Source: Rhodococcus sp. 1168 (GTDB taxonomy: Bacteria; Actinomycetota; Actinomycetes; Mycobacteriales; Mycobacteriaceae). Taken from it: 64,000 nt of DNA. The notes beneath the pieces are model-generated. The model saw only the letters and a list, made by a program, of their open reading frames with translations. It was not told where the DNA came from and did no database searches. A program made the position numbers and the translations under genes. Shown one piece after another: positions 44,325-53,548 of this stretch. Every line of letters starts with the position of its first letter. Within the stretch, counting starts at the first letter, position 1. Where the stretch lies: NCBI RefSeq assembly GCF_002091955.1, contig NZ_MKKY01000025.1, positions 1-64,000 of the forward strand. The letters run 5' to 3'.

Positions 44325-45499
44325 TGCTCGCGTCCTAGGATCAGCCCACTGGTGGGCACGGCTGTACCGGCAGTGACCAGTACATTGTTCACTTCGTTCG
44401 GTTGGGTGATCGACGTCCCACGCAGTAGGCGCACGGCTTCGGCGATGCCGTTCACACCGTGTAGGTAGGCCTCCCCCAGCTGACCACCGTGCGTATTCGT
44501 GGGCAGAGATCCACCGATCTCGAGATTTCCTTCGCGAATGAAATCCTTCGCCTCTCCTCGCCCACAGAAGCCCAGTTCCTCGAGCTGCGGAAGCACCAAG
44601 GGAGTGAAGTGGTCGTAGAGGATTGCGGCGGAAATGTCCGCAGGCGTCAACCCGCTCTGGCCGTACAACTGCTTCGCCACCACTCCCATTTCGGGGATGC
44701 CGGTGATCTCGGGACGGTAGTAGCTCGCCATCATGTGCTGATCTCGACCCGAGCCCTGCGCAGCACCTCGGACTATCGCCGGGGCATGCTTCAGATCCCG
44801 TGCACGCTCGGTAGAGACGATGACCAATGCCTGGCCCCCGTCGGTTTCCTGGCAGCAGTCCAGCAAGTGCAGCGGCTCGGCGATCCAGCGAGAATTCTGG
44901 TGATCTTCGAGTGTGATGGGCCGGTTGTAGAACCACGCGGCGGGATTGACCGCGGCATGTGCCCGGGCCACCACGGCGACGCGGCCGAAGTCTTCGCTCG
45001 TCGCGCCGTATTCGTGCATGTAACGACGGGCGAACATCGCAACCCACTGAGCTGGAGTCGACAAGCCCTGCGGCGTCAACCACGCATATGCGGCCCGATC
45101 GGCCGTACTGTCCATCGGCCGGTCGTGCTGACCCAGACCGTAACGCGTACCGGATCTTTCGTTGAACGCGCGATAGCAGACGACGACGTCGGCGACGCCC
45201 GTGGCGACCGCCATCGCTGCCTGTTGCACAGTGGCACATGCGGCCCCGCCGCCGTACCCGATGCGCGAGAAGAACTTCAGTTCACCGAGACCGGTGTTGC
45301 GAGCTACGATCGCCTCACCGTTGGTTTCGGCAGTGAAGGTGGACAATCCGTCGACCTCGGAAGGATCGATACCGGCATCTGCCAAGGCTGCAACGATGGC
45401 CTCGCAAGCGAGTTGAAGTTCACTGCGCCCGGAATTTTTGGAGAATTCGGTGGCACCGATTCCGACAATGGCTGCAGCACCGGATAATTGGCTACTCAT
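44321..45499 (-). CDS. Ltp2-like thiolase-fold aldolase
   Basis: A 392-residue lipid-transfer/thiolase-fold protein. It has the thiolase fold (GIGATEFSKNSG, GYGGGAACATVQQAAMAV, TNTHGGQLGEAYLHGVNG) but no thiolase Cys triad. Ltp2 in the M. tuberculosis igr operon performs retro-aldol cleavage that releases propionyl-CoA from the last side-chain carbons. Overlaps on both sides with chsH1-like and MaoC genes (ATGA each) are typical. Ltp2 acts with the DUF35 part of ChsH2, here at 47039. Confidence 0.87.
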   Translation of the reverse strand: MSSQLSGAAAIVGIGATEFSKNSGRSELQLACEAIVAALADAGIDPSEVDGLSTFTAETNGEAIVARNTGLGELKFFSRIGYGGGAACATVQQAAMAVATGVADVVVCYRAFNERSGTRYGLGQHDRPMDSTADRAAYAWLTPQGLSTPAQWVAMFARRYMHEYGATSEDFGRVAVVARAHAAVNPAAWFYNRPITLEDHQNSRWIAEPLHLLDCCQETDGGQALVIVSTERARDLKHAPAIVRGAAQGSGRDQHMMASYYRPEITGIPEMGVVAKQLYGQSGLTPADISAAILYDHFTPLVLPQLEELGFCGRGEAKDFIREGNLEIGGSLPTNTHGGQLGEAYLHGVNGIAEAVRLLRGTSITQPNEVNNVLVTAGTAVPTSGLILGREQ

Positions 45500-45930
45500 A
45501 GAGCACCCGAGGATTCATACGCTACGGTCACGGTCCCTTTGACGTGGTCACCGAGACTGTTGCGGCCGCGCACCGTCACCTCGACCGTATCGCCGTCCTT
45601 GCTGGACACCGTTCCGCTCAAATGCATATCGTCTCCAGGATAGTTGGGCGCCCCGAGCCGGACCTTTATCCTCCGCACGGTCGCAGCAGGACCCGCCCAC
45701 GCGCTGACGAACTGTCCCACCAGACCATTGGTGGTCAGTATGTTCATGAAGATGTCCTTCGACCCCCGCTCGACCGCCTGCACGGCGTCGTGGTGAACAT
45801 CCTGGAAGTCGCGGGTCGCAAGCGCACCCGCCACGATCAGCGCCCGCGTGATCGGCACGATCGACTCCGGTAGCTCATCTCCAACTGCACAATCGCTCGG
45901 GGCTCGCACACTCACCACGGGGCTGCTCAT
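45496..45930 (-). CDS. ChsH1-like MaoC hydratase subunit
   Basis: A 144-residue single hotdog-domain protein, with the hydratase segment RDFQDVHHDAVQAVERGSKD. This matches ChsH1, the small subunit of the ChsH1-ChsH2 enoyl-CoA hydratase that adds water to steroid 17(20)-enoyl-CoA. Overlaps of four bases on both ends (with the FadE28-like and Ltp2-like genes) indicate one coupled operon. Confidence 0.84.
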   Translation of the reverse strand: MSSPVVSVRAPSDCAVGDELPESIVPITRALIVAGALATRDFQDVHHDAVQAVERGSKDIFMNILTTNGLVGQFVSAWAGPAATVRRIKVRLGAPNYPGDDMHLSGTVSSKDGDTVEVTVRGRNSLGDHVKGTVTVAYESSGAL

Positions 45931-47039
45931 GCGATGACCTCGACCCCGGTTGCCAAGAGGTCGCCGAGCCGATTCAGGTCGGACGCCGCGCCGCCAAGCG
46001 TGGCGCCGATCTGCTTGCCCCACAGCAGGTAGCGGTGAATCGGGTAGTCGGTGTCCACGCCGATGCCACCGTGCACATGCTGGGTTCGGTGCACCACTCG
46101 CTGTCCGGCGTCGCTGGCCCACCACTTGGCGACCAGCACAGATGTACCCGGGTCCTGCTTCGCCGACAGAAGCCCGGCTGCCTGCCAGAGGGTGACACGC
46201 ATGGCTTCGATGTCGATGTAGCAGTCGGCGAGCTGATGGCCCACCGCTTGGAACGTGGCGAGTGGTCGGCCGAACTGGACTCGTTCGTTCAGATACGCCA
46301 CCGCCTGCTTCACTGCACTTTCGGCGACACCCAACTGAACTGCAGCCAAAGCGATTTCGGAGTAGGACTCGAGACGGCCGACCGCACTGTCACCGGCTAC
46401 ACCGAGAATATCGACGCGCGCGCCCTCGGCGGTGATGTCGGCGCAGAGTTCGCGAGTCGTGGACTCGTTGTCCTGGCGGCTCACCCCGTCGGAAGACGGA
46501 TCCAACAGGAAGAGCGCAGGGCCCGAGGACGTCTCGGCGGAAACCACAACTCGTGCGGCGACATGCACCGACGGGACCGCCACCTTCGATCCCGTCACGC
46601 GCCAGACGCCGTCGACCTCGGTTGCAGTCATGGACGGCGCACCGCTACCGAAAGGACCGAAGCCTTCGAGTCCGACAGTCAAAATTTTCGAACCATCGGA
46701 TGCGGCGGGAAGCCACTCGCTCTTCTGGTCCTCGGTTCCGAACTCTCCGATGATCAACGCGCTCAACAAATGTGGCCACAGCGGAACCGGAGCAACCCGG
46801 CGCCCCTGTTCGACGAGAACGACGCAGAGTGCGGAGAAATCGAGGGCGCTTCCACCGAAATCTTCGCTCACCGCGATGCCGAGCACACCGGTTCGGCCGA
46901 GCTCGTCCCACAGGTCCCGATCGATCCGCTCCGTCGAGGCTTCCACAGCCACGATTCGTTCGGTACTTGCGCGCGCTCCGAAGACATCGGCAGCAAGTTC
47001 ACCGATCGTTCGCTGCTCTTCGCTGAAACTGAAATCCAT
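45927..47039 (-). CDS. Acyl-CoA dehydrogenase, FadE28/ChsE1-like
   Basis: A 370-residue acyl-CoA dehydrogenase-fold protein. N-terminal FSFSEEQRTIGELAADVF, central VTGSKVAVPSVHVAARVVVS, and C-terminal ERVQFGRPLATFQAVGHQLA and HVHGGIGVDTDYPIHRYLL are family blocks. In the igr operon FadE28 (ChsE1) forms an alpha2beta2 enzyme with FadE29 (ChsE2), the partner here at 47944. The start shares one base with the ChsH2-like stop (TGATG). Confidence 0.85.
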   Translation of the reverse strand: MDFSFSEEQRTIGELAADVFGARASTERIVAVEASTERIDRDLWDELGRTGVLGIAVSEDFGGSALDFSALCVVLVEQGRRVAPVPLWPHLLSALIIGEFGTEDQKSEWLPAASDGSKILTVGLEGFGPFGSGAPSMTATEVDGVWRVTGSKVAVPSVHVAARVVVSAETSSGPALFLLDPSSDGVSRQDNESTTRELCADITAEGARVDILGVAGDSAVGRLESYSEIALAAVQLGVAESAVKQAVAYLNERVQFGRPLATFQAVGHQLADCYIDIEAMRVTLWQAAGLLSAKQDPGTSVLVAKWWASDAGQRVVHRTQHVHGGIGVDTDYPIHRYLLWGKQIGATLGGAASDLNRLGDLLATGVEVIA

Positions 47040-47947
47040 CAGTGCTCCTGAGATGAAATAGGCCGGAAGGCAGGCAAAGTCAGATCCGAGTCGGCGTCGA
47101 TCCAGGTCAACTCGACGGCCATGTCGATGGTGACGTCGGCGGGCTCGATGCCGGTCATGTTGGCGACCAAGCGAGTACCCTCCTCTAGTTCGATGACTGC
47201 GACGATCAACGGATAGTCGAAGGCATCGATCTGTGGATGGTGGTTGACGACGAAGCTGTACACATGGCCTCGCCCCGACGCGTCCACGGTGTCCCAGTCG
47301 GTGGATCGGCATTGTCCACACATCGGACCGGTCGGATGTCGGAGTACACCGCAGGAGGTGCATCGCTGGATCACCAACCGGTGTTCGAGGGCAGCTGCGA
47401 ACCAGAACGCATTGTCGTCGTTCAGCGCCGGACGAGGTCGCAGGGCACGAGGAGCGGCCTTCTCCGCCGGCCGGTACCGCAACGTGCGCCACCGCTGTGT
47501 GCCGACGACCATGCCGTCGGCATCTCGGTAGGTCTTGAGCGTGGTGATGAAATGCCCGACGCCCAGCCCGGTCTTCTTCTCCTCGGAAATCGCTTCGACG
47601 ACTTCCGACACCTGAAGATGGTCACCGGGACGTAGCTCTCGGAAGAACTCCATATCGGAGTCGGTGGCCACAACAGAGGTGAATCCGGCCTCGTCGAGGA
47701 TCGCGATCAGTTCGGTCCAGGTCGGCGAAGGGTCGACTCCGGACATCTTGTCCGTGTAAGACTTCATCGTCCATACCTGGAGCATCGCACCGGGGGCGAC
47801 CGACCCGTCGGCATGCTTCGGATCCCCGACCCCCATGACCTCCGTCCAATGTCTGATCATCGGTGCGTTCACCGGGTCGGGTCCGAGTGTCGGTGGGACC
47901 AATACCGCGCCCTCGAATTCGCGCAGGCGTGCGCTCACCTCGATCAT
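47039..47947 (-). CDS. ChsH2-like fusion of MaoC-type and DUF35 domains
   Basis: A 302-residue protein. Residues 1-165 form a hotdog/MaoC domain (FRELRPGDHLQVSEVVEAIS). Residues about 180-302 form a DUF35 OB-fold with a zinc ribbon, seen in CTSCGVLRHPTGPMCGQC. This is the ChsH2 layout: the MaoC part pairs with ChsH1, and the DUF35 part pairs with the Ltp2 aldolase. The ATG overlaps the FadE29-like stop. Domain order and neighbours agree fully with the igr operon. Confidence 0.88.
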   Translation of the reverse strand: MIEVSARLREFEGAVLVPPTLGPDPVNAPMIRHWTEVMGVGDPKHADGSVAPGAMLQVWTMKSYTDKMSGVDPSPTWTELIAILDEAGFTSVVATDSDMEFFRELRPGDHLQVSEVVEAISEEKKTGLGVGHFITTLKTYRDADGMVVGTQRWRTLRYRPAEKAAPRALRPRPALNDDNAFWFAAALEHRLVIQRCTSCGVLRHPTGPMCGQCRSTDWDTVDASGRGHVYSFVVNHHPQIDAFDYPLIVAVIELEEGTRLVANMTGIEPADVTIDMAVELTWIDADSDLTLPAFRPISSQEH

Positions 47948-49110
47948 GCGTTTCTCTTGGCGCGAACCAGGCCGAGGCCCATCGTGCCGACCATGTCGCG
48001 CAGGACCTCGTTGACCCCACCGCCGAAGGTGTTCACCACGGACTGCCTGGAAATTTGTTCGATCTGGCCGCCGAGAACTGCGCCGGGAGATCCGGGCCGA
48101 AGACGCCCCACCGCACCGAGGATGCCCTGCAGTGCGCGGTAGACCTCGATGTGCGTTTCCGTGCCGTAGGTCTTGATGGCGCCGGCGTCGGCTCCGGACA
48201 GGGTGTCCTGTGCGACGGCAGCAGCCATCTTCCAGTTCATCAGCCGCATCGCCTCGAGCTTGGCGTGAGTGCGGGCGAATTCGATTCGTACCCAGGGAAT
48301 TTCGAGTGCACCGTTGTCCCGAGCCCAGTCGAATACCTGTCGCCAGAGACCGAGTGTTCGGCCTCCGAGCGCGGCGAGGCCGATCCGTTCGTGGTTGAGC
48401 TGCGCTGTGATGAGCTGCCAACCTCCGTTGACCTCGCCCACCACTTCGGAGTCCGTGATCCGAATATCGCTGTAGTACGTCGAGGTGACCATCAATCCAC
48501 CGACGGTATTGATGGGCGACCAGCTGAAGCCCTCGTCGTCGGTGGGCACGATCAGAATCGAGATCCCGCGATGCTTCGGAGCTTCCGGGTCCGTGCGGGC
48601 TGCGAGCCACACGTAGTCGGCCGTGTTGGCGCCACTGGTGAAGATCTTGTTGCCGTTGACAACCCAGTCCTCACCGTCTCGGACTGCCTTCGTCCGCAGC
48701 GACGCGAGATCCGTGCCTGCCTCGGGCTCGGTGTAGCCGATGGCGAAGACGATCTCGCCCGCCAGAATGCCGGGCAGAAAGCGTTCCTTCTGCTCTTCGG
48801 TACCGAATTTCATCAGCGTCGGACCGACCGTGTTGACGGTGACGAACGGGAACGGCAATCCGGCCCGCTGAACCTCGTCGAAGAACACGAACTGATCCTC
48901 GGCAGAACGTCCCTGGCCGCCGAACTCGACGGGCCAGCCGATTCCGAGCCATCCGTCTTTGCCGAGCAACCGCACTATCTCCCGAAAGTGCTCGCCGCCG
49001 ACCCCTTGCTCGCCGGCGACGCGTCGCTTCTCGGGCGGCAGAAGCTCTGCAAAATACGTGCGTAACTCCTGCCGGAGAGCGCTCTGCTCTGGTGTTTCCT
49101 CGAGATTCAT
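47944..49110 (-). CDS. Acyl-CoA dehydrogenase, FadE29/ChsE2-like
   Basis: A 388-residue acyl-CoA dehydrogenase. Family blocks include GWLGIGWPVEFGGQGRS, AIGYTEPEAGTDLASLRTKA and VNGNKIFTSGAN near the FAD and substrate site. It resembles FadE29 (ChsE2), the partner of FadE28 in the steroid side-chain dehydrogenase. It is the first gene of the six-gene coupled run. The FadD gene upstream ends 66 bases earlier, with a 13-base tandem duplication in between. Confidence 0.86.
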   Translation of the reverse strand: MNLEETPEQSALRQELRTYFAELLPPEKRRVAGEQGVGGEHFREIVRLLGKDGWLGIGWPVEFGGQGRSAEDQFVFFDEVQRAGLPFPFVTVNTVGPTLMKFGTEEQKERFLPGILAGEIVFAIGYTEPEAGTDLASLRTKAVRDGEDWVVNGNKIFTSGANTADYVWLAARTDPEAPKHRGISILIVPTDDEGFSWSPINTVGGLMVTSTYYSDIRITDSEVVGEVNGGWQLITAQLNHERIGLAALGGRTLGLWRQVFDWARDNGALEIPWVRIEFARTHAKLEAMRLMNWKMAAAVAQDTLSGADAGAIKTYGTETHIEVYRALQGILGAVGRLRPGSPGAVLGGQIEQISRQSVVNTFGGGVNEVLRDMVGTMGLGLVRAKRNA

Positions 49111-49137
49111 CTCAATACTCCTCGTGCCTGACTCCGG

Positions 49138-49163
49138 CTGTCACTACCAACTGTCACTACCAA
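49138..49163. repeat. 13-base tandem duplication between fadD and fadE29-like genes
   Basis: CTGTCACTACCAA occurs twice in a row with no substitution. It lies just upstream of the FadE29-like gene. Function unknown; probably replication slippage. Confidence 0.88.
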
Positions 49164-49176
49164 TGGGTGGATCGAC

Positions 49177-50889
49177 TCAGGCGGACAGGAACCGCCGACG
49201 CCCATAGGTGTCGAATTCCTTTTCCAGCAGATCTTTGTCTTCTTCGGTCATCAAGCGGTACTGAGGAGCACCTCGACCCTCCCACCGGAAGATCAGATCT
49301 TCGCAGCGCCAATTCTGCTGTTGCAGCTTATTTTTGACAATTTTATTGGAGCCCGTCACGGGCAGGTCGGCCGAAACTCGAAGAAAGCGCGGCGCCGACT
49401 TGGTTCCCAGATCGTCCTGCGCGGTGAGGAAGGACGCGAAGTCCGCGGCGTCGAAAGCGTCGACGTCGGGCACCTCCAGCGCAGCCATCACCTGATCACC
49501 CGAACGAGGGTCGGGCACCGAGTAGACACCGGTGGCTATGACGGACGGGTACCGCCTGCAGATGCGTTCGACCATCAGCGCCGAGGTGTTCTCACCGTCG
49601 ACCCGAATCCAGTCACCCTTACGTCCGGCGAAGTAGATGAAGCCATCTTCGTCGATGTAACCGAGGTCGCCCGTCCAGTACCAGCCGTGCCGCAGTCGGT
49701 CCGCGATCGCGCTCTCGTTCTTGTAGTAACCCTCGAAGGCAGATGCGCCTGCCATATCGACCATCTCACCGATGCACTCGTCGGGGTTGAGAACCCGGCC
49801 GTACTCGTCGCACCGGGCGAGCCCCTTCTTCTCACGCGTCTCGGGGTCCACGATCGCGATGTTCTTGTGAGCGGGACGACCGAGCGCGCCCGCCGGCGCT
49901 TTCGGATCGAGAGCCACCGAACCGGCGCCTTCACTCGATCCGTACCCCTCGAAGAGTTCGGCGCCGAATCGTCGCACGAACTCCGCCTTGTCCTCCGGGG
50001 ATGCTTCGGTACCGAACCCTCGCACGAGCGTGTTGACGTGGTCGTCCTCGGATTCCGGTGTCGCCATCAAGTAGGCGAGAGCCTTTCCGACGTACGTGAA
50101 GAAGGTCGCGCCGAAGAATCGCACATCGGGCAGGAATCCCGACGCGGAGAACTTGGGGGTCAGACACACGACGGCACCGTTGGCGAGAGCCGGGGCCCAC
50201 AGCGCCATCAGTGCATTGCCGTGGAACAACGGCATACAGCAGTAGTCGACGTCGTCCCGCGAATGTCCGTACTTGGCCGAGTTGGTGTAGGCGAGCCTGG
50301 CAAGACGTCCTTGACTGCAACGGACCGCTTTGGACGCGCCCGTCGTCCCGGAGGTGAACAGCAACAACATCAGGCTCGAACTGTCGACCGACGGCGCTGC
50401 CACCGGCGCTTCCTGCATGAAACCGGCGCATCTGTCCAGGTATTCGGGCTCGTCTACGAGGACGAACCGATCCGGTGTCAGGCCCAGATCGAGGCTGGAG
50501 AGCATGGCCATACCGGCAGTGTCGGTGACGATCAGCTGGCAATCGACGTAGCGAATCTCGGCTTCGAGTTCGCCGCCCCGCTTGGTCGGGTTGATCCCGA
50601 CGATCGTTCCACCGACCAGCGCCGCGCCACCGAGCCAGAACACGAATTCAGGAGTGTTCTCGAGCAGGACACCGATGTGGAACGGTCCGTCGACGCGCAT
50701 CGACTCGGCAAGCGCACCGCGCGCGGCACTCTCGAGGACAACCTCGTGCCACGTCCAGTCCTGCTCGCGGGTTCGTAGTCCGTCGTGGTGATCGCCCAGT
50801 CGATCGAGAAGCATCTCCGCGATGGTCCCGCGCTGCCCCCGGTCGTCCTGAGCGATGGTCTTGCCCACCGAAGCCAAGTTCTGGGTCAT
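49177..50889 (-). CDS. Acyl-CoA synthetase, FATP/FadD17-like
   Basis: A 570-residue adenylate-forming ligase. P-loop LLFTSGTTGASKAVRCSQG (about residue 176), YGSSEGAGSVAL, WYWTGDLGYIDEDGF and GSNKIVKNKL are visible. The C-terminal end (EFDTYGRRRFLSA) and the overall form recall the FATP branch that includes FadD17. ATG 50889 overlaps the stop of a 39-residue ORF (ATGA). It probably activates a steroid side-chain carboxylate ahead of the FadE29/FadE28-like enzymes. Confidence 0.84.
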   Translation of the reverse strand: MTQNLASVGKTIAQDDRGQRGTIAEMLLDRLGDHHDGLRTREQDWTWHEVVLESAARGALAESMRVDGPFHIGVLLENTPEFVFWLGGAALVGGTIVGINPTKRGGELEAEIRYVDCQLIVTDTAGMAMLSSLDLGLTPDRFVLVDEPEYLDRCAGFMQEAPVAAPSVDSSSLMLLLFTSGTTGASKAVRCSQGRLARLAYTNSAKYGHSRDDVDYCCMPLFHGNALMALWAPALANGAVVCLTPKFSASGFLPDVRFFGATFFTYVGKALAYLMATPESEDDHVNTLVRGFGTEASPEDKAEFVRRFGAELFEGYGSSEGAGSVALDPKAPAGALGRPAHKNIAIVDPETREKKGLARCDEYGRVLNPDECIGEMVDMAGASAFEGYYKNESAIADRLRHGWYWTGDLGYIDEDGFIYFAGRKGDWIRVDGENTSALMVERICRRYPSVIATGVYSVPDPRSGDQVMAALEVPDVDAFDAADFASFLTAQDDLGTKSAPRFLRVSADLPVTGSNKIVKNKLQQQNWRCEDLIFRWEGRGAPQYRLMTEEDKDLLEKEFDTYGRRRFLSA

Positions 50890-51005
50890 GCGTGCATCGC
50901 AATCGTCGTTGCTTCGATGACGCGGCTGCGCAGCGTGATCCGCCCGAATATGGCCGACGCCGAACGATCGAGCTGCACGGTGAGCGAGTCGCGATCTATG
51001 GTCAT
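50886..51005 (-). CDS. 39-residue ORF overlapping the FATP-like ligase start
   Basis: A short ORF reading MTIDRDSLTVQLDRSASAIF then about 19 more residues. It has a strong GGAGGA ribosome site 5 bases before ATG 51005, better than that of most genes here. Its TGA overlaps the ligase ATG (ATGA). The product is neutral to basic with no signal or membrane helix and no family I recognise. It could be a true small protein, a leader peptide that sets ligase translation, or a remnant. Confidence 0.5.
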   Translation of the reverse strand: MTIDRDSLTVQLDRSASAIFGRITLRSRVIEATTIAMHA

Positions 51006-51073
51006 AACTGTCCTCCAAGTCCGATTACTCCCGTAACGTATCTGCGGATGGTGACTGCCCGGGGGGGAGTCTC

Positions 51074-51104
51074 GCTCAGTGGCAACGACCGTCTGCCACT
51101 GAGC
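51074..51104. promoter_or_regulatory. Perfect 11-bp inverted repeat in the divergent fadD promoter
   Basis: GCTCAGTGGCA (51074-51084) and TGCCACTGAGC (51094-51104) flank ACGACCGTC. The site lies 54 bases upstream of the plus-strand ligase. No T-run follows, so an operator or leader hairpin is more likely than a terminator. Confidence 0.5.
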
Positions 51105-51157
51105 GCTACGTGCCATCTTGTGGCGGTACACCTGCCCGAGGACGAAAGGCCCTTTCG

Positions 51158-52819
51158 ATGACCGCTTCTACAGATCCGCAGTTCTACCTGGATCAGGTGA
51201 TCACCCGGCTCACTGGACCCGGCGGGAGATTCGAACTGGCCGAGGAATCGGTACTGGGCACCCGCATGCCCGTGATGAAGAACCGGACGCGAGGAGTGGG
51301 CGAACTGCTGGCCGCGTCGGCAAAGTGGGGTGAGAGGGACTACCTCATCACTGCCGACCGCAGGTTGTCCTACGCGGACCACGCCGCCGCTGTCGCGGCG
51401 TTGGCGACCGCCTTGCGCGATGACCACGGGGTGAGCAAGGGAGACCGCGTAGCGATTCTCGGCGCGAACTCGGTGGAATGGGTCATTGCATTCTGGGCTA
51501 CACAGTCGCTCGGCGCGATAACAGTCGCACTGAACAGTTGGTGGGTTCCCCGCGAGATCGAATACGGCGTGAAGCACAGCAGGCCCAGCGTGATCATCGC
51601 CGACGCCAAACGCGCCGCCACACTGGCCGGGATGAACCTCGACACCCCGGTACTGACGATGCACGAAGACCTGCCGAAGATCATCGAGCAGTACCGCGGT
51701 GCCGCGCTCCCGGTCACCGCGGTCGACGAAGACGATCCCGCAGCCATCCTCTATACGAGCGGCACGAGCGGCAAGCCCAAGGGCGCCCTGCACTCACAGA
51801 GGAACATCCTCGCGGTCGTCGACTACCACCGATTCAGCGACGCCATCATCGCAGCGTTCAGCGGCGTCGAGCTCGACCCGTCGGTTCCGAGCGAGAAGAA
51901 GTACCTTCTCACCTCGCCGTTGTTTCACATCGCCAGCCTTCACAATCTCGTGATCCCCCGCCTCGCAACCGGTAGCGCGGTCGTCATGAGCGAAGGCGCC
52001 TTCGATGTCGACACCATCCTCGGTCTCGTCGAACGTGAGCGAGTGACGGACTGGGGTGCGGTCCCCACCATGGCTGCCCGTCTCGTCGAACACGGCAATC
52101 TCGATCGCTTCGATCTGAGTTCGCTGACCTCGTTCGCACTTGCCTCGGCGCCTTCGTCGATCGCCTTCAAAGAACGTCTGCGCCAAGAGGTTCCGTTCGC
52201 CAAGAACTCGCTGGTGGACAGCTACGGCCTGACCGAGTGCAGCACGGCCATCGCCGTCGCTGCCGGGCCGGACCTCGAGCGGTATCCCGGAACTCTGGGT
52301 CGGCCCATCATCACCGTCAGCCTAGAAATCCGAGATCCGTTCGGCGAATGGCTTCCCGACGGCACCGAAGGCGAAATCTGTGTCCGTAGCCCCTTCGTGA
52401 TGCTCGGATACTGGGAAGACGAGGCGGCAACCGACGCCGCGATCGCACCGGGACGGTGGTTGCGGACCGGAGACTACGGGTTGATCGAGGACGGCAGACT
52501 TCGGCTGACCGGCAGGCGGTCGGACCTGATCCTGCGTGGTGGAGAGAACGTCTATCCAGTCGAGATCGAGCAGTGCCTCGACGAACACCCTGACGTACTC
52601 GAATGCGCGGTCATCGGAACACCGCACACCGATCTCGGCCAAGAGGTGTCTGCGGTGGTGGTTCTTCGACCGGGCGCTGTGCTCGAAGAGAGCGAACTTC
52701 GCGAGTGGACGGCGGAGCGGTTGTCTTACTTCAAGGTACCCACCCGCTGGCGTATCACCGGAGACAGCTTGCCCCGCAACGCAACCGGGAAGCTCTCACG
52801 GCGCGACATCACCGTGTGA
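51158..52819 (+). CDS. Acyl-CoA synthetase (class I adenylate-forming)
   Basis: A 553-residue ligase with P-loop [15 protein letters not shown] (about residue 198), [40 protein letters not shown] and [14 protein letters not shown] 51158 has AAAGG 9 bases upstream; the ORF opens at 51110 but without conserved sequence. It is divergent from the FATP-like ligase. One of the two should activate the intact acidic side chain and the other a shortened intermediate, but which is which is not evident. Confidence 0.85.
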   Translation: MTASTDPQFYLDQVITRLTGPGGRFELAEESVLGTRMPVMKNRTRGVGELLAASAKWGERDYLITADRRLSYADHAAAVAALATALRDDHGVSKGDRVAILGANSVEWVIAFWATQSLGAITVALNSWWVPREIEYGVKHSRPSVIIADAKRAATLAGMNLDTPVLTMHEDLPKIIEQYRGAALPVTAVDEDDPAAILYTSGTSGKPKGALHSQRNILAVVDYHRFSDAIIAAFSGVELDPSVPSEKKYLLTSPLFHIASLHNLVIPRLATGSAVVMSEGAFDVDTILGLVERERVTDWGAVPTMAARLVEHGNLDRFDLSSLTSFALASAPSSIAFKERLRQEVPFAKNSLVDSYGLTECSTAIAVAAGPDLERYPGTLGRPIITVSLEIRDPFGEWLPDGTEGEICVRSPFVMLGYWEDEAATDAAIAPGRWLRTGDYGLIEDGRLRLTGRRSDLILRGGENVYPVEIEQCLDEHPDVLECAVIGTPHTDLGQEVSAVVVLRPGAVLEESELREWTAERLSYFKVPTRWRITGDSLPRNATGKLSRRDITV

Positions 52820-52832
52820 GAGCAGTCACGAC

Positions 52833-52872
52833 AACGGCGTCGCACCGGGTGGAAACCCTATGCGACGCCGTT
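52833..52872. terminator. Bidirectional hairpin terminator, 12-bp stem
   Basis: AACGGCGTCGCA (52833-52844) pairs with TGCGACGCCGTT (52861-52872), between the convergent ligase and thioesterase genes. Confidence 0.8.
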
Positions 52873-52897
52873 CGTTTCACAAGCTTGCCCACTCAGC

Positions 52898-53548
52898 TCA
52901 GCGTGGACGTGGCACCGTTTTGTCGATGAACAATGCCTCGACTGATACGCATACCCGACCGTCTGCGGTCCTGATGTAGCCGACCGTGTTGATCTTGCGG
53001 CCATCGACGGAATCGAGCTTGGCAGTGACAGTCAGCGGCTCGAACAACGGTGTCGGGGAGTGGTAGCGAAGATTCAATTGTGCTGTCATGCCAGCCGTTC
53101 CGGCCCACGCATTGGCGACTCCCAGCGTGTGGTCGAGCAGCAGTGCCGACACTCCCCCATGCACGTGTCCCGGGGGACCCTGGTATGCGAGCGTCAAGAC
53201 GACAGTGCCTTCGACCGAGCCATCGGACTTGCCTTCCAGCACGAGCGGAGGGGCGATCGCATTCTCGAGACCGGTCACCGGATCGTGCCGCGTAACACCC
53301 TCACCGTTCCACATGTCGATCAGTCGCTCCTCCACCGCGGGTGCATGGCTCTCCAGGTGCTGGGCGACACTGATCAGCTCCTCTGTCACCCGCTCGAGGT
53401 TCGCGTTGCCACGATCTGTACGCAGCAGAGCATCGATCACTCGGCGTGCTGCTTGGGTGGCTCGATCGACGGCGGAATCGTTGCTGACCGAGGTCAGCAC
53501 CGTCCCGGACGGGCTGGTTTCATACGTGGGGTGCGTACCGGTGGTCAT
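52898..53548 (-). CDS. PaaI-type hotdog thioesterase
   Basis: A 216-residue protein with a C-terminal hotdog domain: PPGHVHGGVSALLLDHTLGV contains the PaaI-family HGG motif and acidic residue, followed by LNLRYHSPTPL. The N-terminal 90 residues are helical and charged. Its ATG overlaps the upstream MaoC stop (ATGA). It probably releases CoA from a stalled steroid-acyl-CoA. Confidence 0.82.
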   Translation of the reverse strand: MTTGTHPTYETSPSGTVLTSVSNDSAVDRATQAARRVIDALLRTDRGNANLERVTEELISVAQHLESHAPAVEERLIDMWNGEGVTRHDPVTGLENAIAPPLVLEGKSDGSVEGTVVLTLAYQGPPGHVHGGVSALLLDHTLGVANAWAGTAGMTAQLNLRYHSPTPLFEPLTVTAKLDSVDGRKINTVGYIRTADGRVCVSVEALFIDKTVPRPR

